A stretch of DNA of 64,000 nt, from NCBI GenBank assembly GCA_032622095.1, contig CP136069.1, forward strand, positions 13,190,450 to 13,254,449, in the 5' to 3' direction. The stretch comes from Siphonodentalium dalli (Eukaryota; Mollusca; Scaphopoda; Gadilida; Siphonodentaliidae). The notes beneath the pieces are model-generated. The model had not been told where the DNA came from. It did not search any database and saw only the letters and a list, made by a program, of their open reading frames with translations. The first letter of the stretch is position 1. Each line of letters opens with the position of its first letter. Shown here in pieces: positions 1-10,235 of this stretch. Made by a program: the position numbers and the translations under genes.

Positions 1-135
1 CATTTTGGGGTTATTCGGCATTAAAACATGGCTGCCAGCGGCCATCTTGGATTCTACTCTTTGCATGACCAAAGCTATCAAATATTTTTGAATTGTTGGA
101 AAACATAGCCGCCAGCAACCATCTTAGATTTTACT
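1..135. repeat. Fragment of dispersed repeat, doubled
   Basis: The motif GGCTGCCAGCGGCCATCTTG at about 30-50 recurs, diverged, at about 106-128. The same motif lies inside the element at 11442-11984 and, reversed, in the copy near 50280-50310. This is a truncated end of the same repeat family. Confidence 0.6.
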
Positions 136-759
136 TTTATATACATGTATATATATCTCTTCATGTTGATAAACTAGTATTAGACATTCAACTTTCCACA
201 TCCTAATCACTCCATCGACAGTGACACATTAAATTATTCCCTTTCCAAGTTGAGCTACAGTGTCATTGACACTTTCATTATTCGTGGGGGTCTGTTATTC
301 GTTGATTTCGTGGTTTTGCTCAACCACAAAATCAGCAACCAACGAAATAATTTATTCTTGAACTAAATAAGCAAAAAACACATATAATATACAAGAAGGA
401 AATGAAGATCGGACATTAAAGTGCAGATAGTAATAATTAATACCACACGATATCTGCGAATTAACCACGCTTAATCTGGTCAATGTGGTCTAGAGTGTTT
501 GTAGAAATAACGCCGCAGACGAAACATGTTAAGGGTCATTCATATACCCCCGATGTTTCACGTGCTCATATACCCCCGATGTTTTGCGCACGTTCTCTTA
601 TACCCCGCTGTCAAGGGTGATGGGGGACATGGTGATTTAAACGTGGCGTTGTAACCAATCAGATTGCTAGTTACAACCGGATGTGGGGACAAGGTACTCT
701 AGCCCATGGCATAGTGCTCGTCCACCAGAATTTAGGTGCCACGTAGTGCCTAGTATACT
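136..759. other. No gene seen; small hairpin only
   Basis: No coding signal was seen. A hairpin at 295-350 pairs TTATTCGTTGATTTCGTGGTT with an imperfect reverse complement around the loop TTGCTC, and looks like a short foldback relic. Confidence 0.5.
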
Positions 760-1075
760 ACATGTATACAGGGTGATAGTATACTACATGTATATACATG
801 TATACAGGGTGATAGTATACTACATGTATTTACATGTATACAGTATAGGCTACAGGGTGATAATATACTACATGTATATACATGTATGCAGTTTACAGGG
901 TGATATTATACTAAATGTATACAGTATACAGGGTGATAGTATACTACATGTATACAGTATACAGGGTGATATTATACTAAATGTATACAGTATACAGGGT
1001 GATAGTATACTACATGTATATACATGTATAATATATACATGGTGATAGTATACTACATGTATACATTATACTATA
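760..1075. repeat. Minisatellite built on CAGGGTGATAGTATACTACATG
   Basis: About nine imperfect units of 28-40 bp repeat the core CAGGGTGATA-GTATACTA followed by ACATGTATA words. Variation lies mainly in the number of tacatgta words. A single stray unit, AGGGTGATAGTATACTACC, sits at 1802-1820, so the array or its parent element once extended or moved. Open frames through it are repeat artefacts. Confidence 0.85.
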
Positions 1076-1078
1076 TAG

Positions 1079-1201
1079 ATAATGAATGGCTTGGAGTTGA
1101 CTATGCCAAAATAGTGGTCCTCGAGGAGGAATAGTGCGGCGAGTGGACTATTCCTCCTCGAGGACCACTATTTTGGCAGTCAACGACAAGACATTCATTA
1201 T
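1079..1201. repeat. Near-perfect inverted repeat hairpin
   Basis: Arms 1096-1135 and 1147-1184 are reverse complements except for a 2-bp gap, around an 11-bp loop. Outer segments 1079-1088 and 1192-1201 (ATAATGAATG / CATTCATTAT) also pair. It is either a small foldback MITE or a precursor-like hairpin. Confidence 0.8.
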
Positions 1202-2379
1202 TTATTATATTATATCGAACATTTGTGCCAATTCTCACACAATTTCTGAGTCTGATTTTGTCACATTTTTATTTACCTTGAATTTTGAAAATTGGTCTCA
1301 GATTTTACAATTTACGGCAATATTTTGATGATGGCAGGGGAGCATAACTATGTTATTAGTTACATCTAACAGCATCTCTTCATGATTCATACATTCATTT
1401 ATAAATACGTCATTAGCAAAGACATTTTGGCGAAATTTTAGAAGTTAACTTGTTTAACTTCGACCGGAAAAGGAAATTATAAATAACATTAGGACTGGCC
1501 GCTTGCCAACTAAACAGACAAACTATTAAATACATTGGTTTGATATCATCGGACATGTGTAAGATCATTGCAATTCATCAATAAATCTAATGATATACCG
1601 ATATTTCAACAAATATCGCACACAGTATAGTTTAAAATTGGTCGTATCATCAGCCAGCAGCCCGATTTCGCGAAATGAGTTTGTTACTATAAATAGAAAA
1701 AGAATAGTAGGCATGTAGGAATCCTACTGGGGTACTATCGTAAAATAGTGAAGCAGTGTGCAGCCAATCAGAATGCGAGAAAGTCACGTGAGATATAATA
1801 TAGGGTGATAGTATACTACCGATAAGATATTCGTAGTGAAATATGAAATAGAATCGACACATTCAGTATTAAGGAATATGGAATATTTAGATTTCTCAAA
1901 TGAAAAATTTAACCGAGTATTTACATTTTAAGGTGTGTGAAATGCCAGGATGTTATTATATGATTACATATTAATGCATACTTAATCGGATGAGTGATTA
2001 TATATTGTTTAATATTTAGTCCCACCCACATACACAACCCAATAGGAGCATTCAGCTTATGTGTGACCAAAGTTGATCACATGTGGTGTTGTAAGTTCTT
2101 AAAAAAAATATCCGTTATTTAGTCAAAGTATGTTGTATATACAATGTAGAGTTATCGCCTTTCCGGATTAGCGTAGATATGCGATTTTATATAAAATCGT
2201 GATTGAAAAGAGTCAGCCCAGTCAGAGTGCCATGGTCATTACCCTGCAGGGAGCCCCACACATATATAGAAGCATATAGAAGAGTGTCGTCTGCTCATGT
2301 TTGTCTGGGGCTCTGTATGGGTGAAATTATAAAATTGTTAAACAATACAAGAAAAAATTATTAAAATTGTAAATAATTG
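1202..2379. other. No gene seen
   Basis: AT-rich sequence without a convincing coding frame on either strand. Apart from the stray minisatellite unit at 1802-1820 and a weak stem around GAGCCCC(A)CA at about 2250-2312, nothing was recognised. Confidence 0.45.
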
Positions 2380-2387
2380 TTAGGCCA

Positions 2388-2457
2388 ATGCATTCTCATA
2401 TATATGCGAGGCGACCTATGGTCGACTCGCATATATAAGAGAATGCATTGGCACAGG
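2388..2457. repeat. Palindromic module, copy A
   Basis: The palindrome opens GGCCAATGCATTCTC, has the centre GGCGACCTATGGTCGACTCG and closes GAATGCATTGGCACAGGG. It corresponds to the right-hand half of the paired module seen complete at 2753-2982. The sequence to its left is AT-rich spacer. Confidence 0.85.
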
Positions 2458-2605
2458 GTAAAAAAAATAGTCAATATAGTGCGAAGTTAGTAGTTTATCT
2501 AAACCTTGGATTTGTTTTTTTTATTTTTTTTTGGGTTGAATTTTGTCAAATCAGTATGTGCATTTATGATAGAGCATGTTGAATCGGGGGCAATTTGCGA
2601 TATTA

Positions 2606-3006
2606 TTAACCCTTTACCCAACAAACCGGCCAAAAACGTCAAATAAAGCTGCAACAGCCTAAATTATCTTGGGTCTGTCTCAATAAAACCATACAAATAT
2701 GGATATCATTGGAACCGGCTCATTGACCACATTGTGATGGTTACAGTTATGCCCTGTGCCAATGCATTCTCTTATATATGCGAGTCGACCATAGGTCGCC
2801 TCGCATATATAAGAGAATGCATTGGCCTAAAAAAAATATCTTTTTTTAACACTTTTTACCATTTTTTCTTACATTCTTTAACAATTTTATAATTTTTAAT
2901 GTGTTAAGCCAATGCATTCTCTTATATATGGGAGGCGACCTATGGTCGACTCGCATATATAAGAGAATGCATTGGCACAGGGGCGTTCTGTTGGGTAAAG
3001 GGTTAA
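2606..3006. mobile_element. piggyBac-like MITE with TTAA flanks and two palindromic modules
   Basis: TTAA at 2606-2609 and at 3003-3006 bracket inverted ends CCCTTTACCCAACA / TGTTGGGTAAAGGG. TTAA target duplication with CCC-starting termini is the hallmark of the piggyBac superfamily. There is no transposase frame, so the element is non-autonomous. Inside are two copies of the palindromic module (2753-2826 and 2906-2982) in opposite orientation, separated by an A/T-only spacer. Together they form a composite whose outer ends are CCCTGTGCC / GGCACAGGG. Confidence 0.75.
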
Positions 3007-3411
3007 ATTATTACACGGAATTATTCGCCACGCTCCACACAGGGTCCCTGGAAGTATTTATAATCGACAAGTTGTAAGAATGAACGAACATTTAGTGATC
3101 ATTTAAACAGCATTGAAACAGTATTCATTACAAGTTAGTTCTATGATACAAATCCCAATAAAGCTCAAAAGATAATAGAAATTGTAGGACTTTGACTGTG
3201 AGTCGGTTGGATTTAAAATCCATGTCGTTTGTGATTTATGTGTAAGATACGGCACTTTCAATTAGTTATATTTTAAATAATGCTTTGAGATGATAGTGGC
3301 TTAGTAAATGTATAGTAATCTAAATGAGAAATGTGAATTAGAAATGTACATATATAATCGACATGTTGTAAGAATGGACGAACGTTCTACTGAACAGCCT
3401 GTAGGGAACAA
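3007..3411. other. No gene seen
   Basis: AT-rich sequence; nothing was recognised. Confidence 0.4.
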
Positions 3412-3924
3412 CTATTCTGAGAAGCTACACAATTGTAACAAAAATATCATGAAAAGTGGTTGTACGATCGATATATGAATTTCAGCATCAGCCGCACAGA
3501 AGGTGTCGAGTACTGTACGCCATTGCAATCTAAAAAAATACTCAGGCAACAGAAGGCATAATTTTATATGGTAATGCCTATTTGTGTCAGTTGGTGAGTG
3601 ATTTAGTTGATGTATAAAGGTACATTGAGTTTCCGATACTTGTATGATTTTGACCACAATTTCACACGTTAACAAATTAATTCCTTCGGTATCGCGTGGA
3701 ATCCTTACTACCGTCTTGAGATGTTTTATCCCACATCGATTGCGTAATAAAGCGGAATATGGGAATCCAATGTACGCGTGATCTGACGCCCCACCCCAAA
3801 CCAATTCATATTTGTACCCACATGCCCGATGGCTGTTCTCGGACTTTGTAGTTTCGATCTGGGCGTTCATTTGGAAATTCCATTGTGGACAGACGCCCCC
3901 TAGTCCAGCATTTCCAGACACCAT
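3412..3924 (-). CDS. Possible intronless gene or exon, function unknown
   Basis: A 170-codon open frame starts at ATG 3924 and ends at 3412. It is long for sequence this AT-rich. The residue mix is protein-like, with about ten cysteines spread along it and a hydrophobic C-terminal stretch (about residues 148-168) that could be membrane-inserted. There is no N-terminal signal peptide and no family was recognised. An A/T-rich TTTAAATATAG lies just upstream of the ATG on the minus strand. It sits between two TTAA-flanked MITEs. It could be a lineage-specific gene, a relic of a transposon gene or a chance frame. Confidence 0.3.
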   Translation of the reverse strand: MVSGNAGLGGVCPQWNFQMNAQIETTKSENSHRACGYKYELVWGGASDHAYIGFPYSALLRNRCGIKHLKTVVRIPRDTEGINLLTCEIVVKIIQVSETQCTFIHQLNHSPTDTNRHYHIKLCLLLPEYFFRLQWRTVLDTFCAADAEIHISIVQPLFMIFLLQLCSFSE

Positions 3925-4010
3925 CTATATTTAAAGTTCAACTACACATCGGTACCCTACATGCAATCCCAACAAAGCGGCTGAAGTTAGGAAAACATAT
4001 GACGTTTGGT

Positions 4011-4495
4011 TTAACCCTTTCAGTGCCAGGTCCGATTTTTGTATGAACACATATACATGTACCCTGTGCCAATGCATTCTCTTATATATTCGAGTCGATC
4101 ATAGGTCGGCAAGGTCGCCTCGCATATATAAGAGAATGCATTGGCCTAACAATTTTTCATCATTTGTTATTATTTTTTTACAATTTTTTAAATTTTAATA
4201 ATTTTTTCTTATATTCTTTAAGACTTATTTTGTATTTTGCCAGGGAATCTTACGTTTTTCATGGGCATCACAATTATTACTATGAATACTTGGTGATAGT
4301 TTTGAGTTATAACATGCCCCTAATGTTTTAACCAGTTTGTTTTTAAATTCGCTATAGCATGCTTAAGCATACCCAAAAAAACATTCAACCAAAAAAAAAA
4401 ATCTAAAAAAAAAAAATCATTTTGTTTTTTAGGGCCGATTTTACAGACCGTAAATTAGGGCCGATGAGATCGGCCCCTGGCACTGAAAGGGTTAA
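4011..4495. mobile_element. piggyBac-like MITE with TTAA flanks
   Basis: TTAA at 4011-4014 and 4492-4495 flank inverted ends CCCTTTCAGTGCCAGG / CCTGGCACTGAAAGGG, continuing into CCGAT / ATCGG. It carries one palindromic module at about 4064-4148, with an extra GGCAAGGTC at its centre. An A/T-rich stretch with poly(A) runs (4160-4430) fills the rest. No transposase frame is present. Confidence 0.8.
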
Positions 4496-4595
4496 AATAA
4501 CTTTTACTACTGCATTGATATAGGTTTACGGATCAGGGTCCCCGATTTGTTCTAATAATTAGCTCATTTAACATTATGACTGGCACTATTGGCCA

Positions 4596-5137
4596 AATTA
4601 AAGGTGGATTATCTCTTTGTAAACATGTATTATATAGTTACCGGGGTATAAAATATTACATATGAATCGAAGACTCCTGTCCGGAAATGCTTCTATCGAT
4701 TAATATTAATTTTATTTCGAATATTTTCTGGTCTAAAAAGGTGTGTTTGTTCAGCTAACGAACAATGGTGGTTACTGTTAACAGAGACCAGAAATTATAT
4801 TGTGAAATTTTGTCACAAATAGATGTTAATTATACTCGTTATCGCTTATATCGTTGGAACAAAACAATACAAACAACCAATCTGTGACATTTGACATTCG
4901 TTGCGTAGCCGTGGGAACAGCCCAGTGCTCTATATCGCAATAAGGTCTCATCCGAATGGTCGGTTCTAAAAATAGTAACATAAATGGGGCCGATTTTATA
5001 TTCGAAATAAAATCAATATTAATTGATAGAAGCTTTTCCGGACATAGGTCTTCAGTTCATATCTATTATTTTATACCCACGCAACTATTTAAAATTTGTT
5101 ATTTAAAGAGATAATCCATCTTTAAATTGTTTAGACC
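4596..5137. mobile_element. Foldback element with about 140-bp inverted arms
   Basis: Arms of about 140 bp (4596-4735 and 4990-5137) are imperfect reverse complements. Shared blocks include GGATTATCTCTTT, TGTCCGGAAA and ATTAATATTAATTTTATTTC. The 250-bp centre has no coding signal. The superfamily is unclear because no clean target duplication is visible. Confidence 0.65.
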
Positions 5138-5238
5138 ACAAGGTGACCGCAATCTTCAATCAATATTCCACAGTGACTGATTGTCGGATTTTACCTTGAA
5201 GAGAAATTATAGAGAATCGTCTCTCTGATCACTCTGAC

Positions 5239-5993
5239 TCACTTCGCGTGGGTAGTGAGCAGAGAGACTATCTCTGACAATTTTCTTTCAAGTGGACTGA
5301 TGGGGAAGAAACCCGTTTCTGTAAAAGATGGAAGATAATGGTCTAAGTTGAATATATGGAGAGTATCAGATATATCTTTTAGAAATCCTGTCATCGGGCG
5401 CCTGTATATTTGATTACCATGATAATTGAATAGGAATACATTGATGACTGCTCTGTGATTCCGTGGTAAAGTTAACCAATGTTCCAAGAAAATTTAATTT
5501 TCTCCGCTGAATTTTGTACTCAATAGGGAGAAGTCCGAGTAGTGATAGGGATCAGTGTGACGCCGGTTTTGGAAGGTGCCAAATACAGCAACTTTGCTTT
5601 TCTCGTGTGAGAACTCGAACCGCCGTTCTAAACTGTATTATATATGTGACATATTTTGAGGAGTCTATAAAGACCTCCGTCTGTTAATGAAAGAATAGTT
5701 ATGTCATCAGCCGTCGGAGGGGACGAACATGAAATAGAGCTAATGTGAACGCCATCACGCGAATCTGATAGGGATGCCACAAGTTCACCAATAAAGACAA
5801 GATACAAGAAGGGCGACATTACCTCTCCTCGCCTTGTTCCTCGCTCAACCGTGAAGGTTCCTGATGTTACCCCATTACAGAGATATGGCTCTGAACATCT
5901 GAGTACATGTTTGAAATGACTCTTGAGTATAGCACCCGTTACACCTTGTTGAGAGAATTTATAGATGAATCATTCATCATGACATTCGTTACT
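5239..5993 (-). pseudogene. LINE reverse transcriptase fragment
   Basis: The minus-strand frame from about 5993 to 5628 contains reverse-transcriptase palm features in order: RCSEPYLCNGV, the ERGTRRGEVMSPFLYLVFI block, then TADD in place of the usual F/YADD catalytic box. In another frame the thumb-proximal RRFEFSHEKSKVAVFG follows (about 5560-5610), and the last part (5487-5239) resembles a LINE ORF2 C-terminus. At least two frameshifts and the altered first residue of the ADD box make it inactive. Both ends of the LINE are missing: no endonuclease and no 3' tail. It is an old truncated non-LTR retrotransposon copy of the CR1/RTE/Jockey type; the exact clade cannot be decided here. Confidence 0.8.
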
Positions 5994-6013
5994 CTTTTTT
6001 TTGGCAATTGGTG

Positions 6014-7739
6014 CAGGGGGGGGGGGCCGAATTTTTTTTACGAGACATCAGGTGGGGGGGGGGGGGGTGGGTGGGTGGGTACCCGAGGTCGGAAACAGTT
6101 TTTGACCACCTTTTTTGCATTTTTTTTTCATTGACATATTTTCAACTGTTTTAAACATATTTGTTTATTTGTTGTGGCTTGTTGCAATATGAGAAGCACT
6201 AATACATTCAATATTGTTATAATTACCCCATAAGTTGATATAAAATGGAAAAATAGTGAATATTGTGGGGGTGGGTCCCAAAATTTTCAATGATTTTTTT
6301 TGCGCGCAATTTTTTTTTATTGTGTCTGTTTCAGCTTGCTTGGCAGTTTTTAAATTGAAAATTGTCTAGTTCACGGTGTAGATCAATAAAAAAATACCTC
6401 AGATAGCTCTAGGGTAGGGTGAACTTAATGCAGTCTGACAATATCAGTTAACAACTCATGACAGAATATTACAATAATTCTTATACTTTACTCATACAGT
6501 TAGTTGATGCATGAGTGTAATGTATGAACTAAATATTTGTATCAGTGTTTGTATACTAAATTGATTTTTAAATATACTTTTGTCAAATAATTATTTGAAT
6601 TGTCAAATTATTTGTTTCAGTGTTGTTGACAACCATCAATAAGTAAATAAGTAGACATGAAATAAAGTTTTAATAAACATTTATTGAAAGAAACAAAAAT
6701 ATAACCTTCCTTGGATAGTCTTCTGAAAAGTATAAAAATATTATTTAAATAGATGTGAAGAGGGGCCAGGACACATTACCGTTTTGTTCACTTGTAATTA
6801 TTATATCCCATAATTACCTGCATATACTAGTATGTAAATGACACTTAATGTCTAATTCAGGCTAATTTGAAAATTATCAAAGAAGAAAAAATAAGTTACT
6901 TAATTATTGTATATTTATAAGATGATGTGCATGCAAGGAGGTCTAGTTTGAAGGCACACATAAAGGTCATGTACAGAATGTGTGTGAATTTCTTATTGCA
7001 CATGAACTCCATCCAGTACATGACCGAAGTTCAGCTCTGATTGTCCAAATGAATCTCAGTAATATATATCTGTGTATATGGATTTGGCACTAAATTGACC
7101 ATCAACGTTCAAACTCAAAGGGTTAAGCATTATTTTAGGCCTAGTTCTAAGTCGCAATGCGAGGTCGGGTCGGTGGTCATGCAGGCATACATAAAAGTTA
7201 ATTCGTACACTGGTTCATATGCATATTTTCCTTTTTGGTATTTACTATAGGCTCTAGGCCTACTAGTTGATGCTGGTTGATGTCTGAAAAAAGATAAATT
7301 TAAGTTTGTGTAATTTTTTATTCTACCTGTCTACTGTAGGCCCTAACACTGGCCCTAGTTATTTTTTTGTTGTCATTCCAGGGGATTCAACATATTTTTC
7401 ATCTACTCACCAGCTGTACTCACACAGATGAATAGGCTGGGTTATAAATTTACCAATATAATCACATAATATTCTACCTTTGTTGATTGCTTAGAGTTCA
7501 ATTTTGCACATGTTTGTTAACAGGAAGTAACATTTAATTTGGTCTTTCAAAGAAGGGACCAATATAGAGCGGTTGGTCGTTTTTACAGAGGGGACCAACA
7601 TAAAGCTTTGATGTTTTGGGGTGGGTGTCTAAAATTTTATGAAAAAAAAATGCAAGAAATGGTGGGTGGGTGTAAAAAAATGGAAATGTAAAAAAAAGAC
7701 CCCCACGTCTCGCAACTTTTTTACGCCCCCCCCCCCCTG
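6014..7739. mobile_element. 1.7-kb non-autonomous element with CAGGGG termini (hAT-like)
   Basis: The left end CAGGGGGGGGGGCCGAATTT and the right end (reading inward on the minus strand) CAGG followed by a long G run and CGTAAAAAAG are imperfect inverted repeats. Matched subterminal blocks lie at about 6101-6132 and 7639-7672. The word TTGGTG occurs immediately outside both ends and may be a target duplication remnant. CAGGG ends suit hAT elements, whose duplications are 8 bp, so the match is imperfect. The interior is AT-rich without a transposase frame. Confidence 0.55.
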
Positions 7740-8828
7740 GTTGGTGTGTGGTTATTGGTGTATCAATGAAATGGCTATGTACTTTTCAACCAATTGGAGC
7801 GTTTGCGCCCTTTCTGAACGCACATATGGTATGTAAATAGTTTAAAATTATAACTTTAGTTTGGAACATCCTTTTTTTTAATTTTTTTTTTTTTTTTATT
7901 GGAATAAACAGACATCAGTGAATGAACGCTAATACAAACAGAGATACATAATATTAGAGATCGAGTGACATTCTTGCAATTCGCTCACTCTCGCTCATTT
8001 AAAGGGGTACTGTACGCCAAATGTTGTTGTTGGTTTCTATAGTCTCCGAGTCGGAGAATAAGGTAACAATTTTTCCATTATTTGAAAGTCTGTTGAGTAC
8101 GAAGTCATGTTACGGATGACAAATTTACCGGAATGCAAAAATACAAATTGTCGTTGTCGAGTAATTTTTGTAAAGTTTTCAACCAAATGAATCAAATAAA
8201 AGTTATATTATATGCATACTAGTCCCATATAATCATTTAAGTTATTGTATCGTCGCTAGTCAGTGAGTGGCTTGAGTGTTCTCCCCGTATCATCATAATA
8301 TTTTAAGCGATCGTGTGTGCGATCGGTTTAACAATCCAGTATCCCTCAATTACTGTTTTTGATTACGGTAATTCGTAATTTAATTGACGCCATTTTATGG
8401 CTCCAGTCATAAATTCAATTTATATCAAATTATTAACTTTTAAATTATTAAATTTAAAGATAGCCTATTAACCTGAGCGTTTACAGAATACATCTTCGAC
8501 TCAAATTACTTATGTTTCTATATATTATCGATATCGATATCGTTCAAACGTGTCGCCCTAAATGGGTTTGGAATAGCCATACAGGTCCATGTATACCCTA
8601 TTCCATGTATGTTATCGGAATTCAATCGAACATTGGTACAGATAAAGCTAGTGGGAACAATACGCTATGTTTACCTAATTGACTATAGACAGTGGGGTAA
8701 AGTGGCAACCGTATTTTTAGTTGCTTGTATGTTGTTCAAGTTGTTTGGCAGATACTAAGTGTGGCTATTGGACATATTAATGGGAGAATATTGTCTAAGA
8801 AAGGCATTAGCTTGAAATTTTCAGATTC
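7740..8828. other. No gene seen
   Basis: It holds a T-rich run at 7870-7900, which could be the reversed poly(A) of a retroposon with no body recognised, and a short ATCGATATCGATATCG run at about 8528-8543. The rest is unremarkable. Confidence 0.4.
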
Positions 8829-9460
8829 GGCCGCCATATTTGCATCCAGCCTCCCTTTGGTTACCACATTATATTTATGTATCGTCTGTCCCATGATTGC
8901 GTCAATATAGCTTTCGTTTTGGTTGGATAGTTTCCAAATAAACCGGAGTTAGCGTGCTAATTGGCACTGACTCGAAATATCACCGTTTGGCAGCCATCTT
9001 GGACACCATCTTGTATCCTGACTGTTGTGCTATTTTTTGTGAATTTTGGATATGTTGGTTCCTTTCTGCATCAAATAAAATCAAAACTACTTGTATTGAA
9101 ATGTGAAATATCAATATAATATACATTTGTATTAGAAAAATATTTATATACACTTTAAAATTATAACTTCGCCGAATTCGGCGGCCATATTGATAGCCAT
9201 CTGCCCGCAGAGACAACGAGTTTATCACTTTGTATGATCTAACATGTGTTACTTCAATCTGGAATATTTTTGGTGCGAAATGTTCCATATTTACCGAGGT
9301 TTCGTATGTTATTGGGCACCGATGGGAAATTTACTTATTGTTTCGGCCATATTGGACGCCATCTTGGATCCTGAATTTTCCCAAGAGCGGATTTTGGATA
9401 TGTTGTTCCTGGTGTTTTTCTGCGTCGAATAACACCAAAATCAGCTTGTATCCCATTTCT
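8829..9460. repeat. Degenerate tandem repeat with GGCNGCCATNTTGG cores
   Basis: Cores at about 8829, 8990, 9181 and 9346 are spaced 160-190 bp apart. The second and fourth also share downstream sequence: TTTTGGATATGTTG, then a TCTGC and CAAAAT context. Overlapping frames of about 100-150 codons on both strands arise from this repeat and continue into unique DNA to 9700. I do not regard them as genes. Confidence 0.55.
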
Positions 9461-10235
9461 TCCGGGTTCAACTCTCCCACGACCACACTAATAGGTCAAA
9501 CTGTATATACTGCCCCCAGTATATACTGCAGAGAATGTAGGTCATGTACTTCGGATAGAGTTATCGTTCCTCATCTGGGGCCAAACGGGGGCATATCATC
9601 AACGATGAACACACAATTCATGGACAGCACCGGAACGATGTCCACGCTTTACTACAGGAGGAAATATACCGTCAATTTCAAACTCAATATTTCTCGATAA
9701 AAACACATTGTACAAATTCTACATGTATTGACAGATCTAATGTTAGCCTGCCCAACTTAATAGCATATTTGATTCCAAGGATCCACCTTCTTCCTATATT
9801 TTAAGATAATCACGAAGGGACTTCATAATAGACAAAATACGCTTGATGCCGGTTTAAAAAATCAACAATCATATACTCATGCTGTGCGTGCTGGCCAAAC
9901 GTAATGTGAAGTTACTGCTTAAAGACAAGAAAAGCAATATATAAATTGTTGGCAAATTGTCATTTGTGTGGAAGTCCAATAGCGATACCATAGTGAATAG
10001 ATTTTCTCAAAAATTGGCAGAGCAAACGAAAAAACACTGTAAAATTAATTCGCTACATTAGTAAATAGTTTGATCTGGGAGAACCGATTGGCATCGGGTG
10101 GCTTAATATACCAGGGATGTGTCAAAGATAGTTGGGCAGCAGAAGTTAAGTCACTAATGACAACTGTTGGACAAGTTCAAAAATTCGCAAATAAACTTGT
10201 CTGCGATATTGCAACCTCTGAATCGAACATTCGAT
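9461..10235. other. No gene seen
   Basis: Nothing was recognised beyond a repeat-derived open frame ending at 9700 on the plus strand. Confidence 0.4.

Noticed and set aside
683-1045. 120-codon tyrosine/valine-rich frame
   Set aside because: Pure translation of the tacatgta minisatellite.
9230-9700. 156-codon plus-strand frame
   Set aside because: Starts within the GGCNGCCAT tandem repeat and has overlapping alternatives in other frames; no motif.
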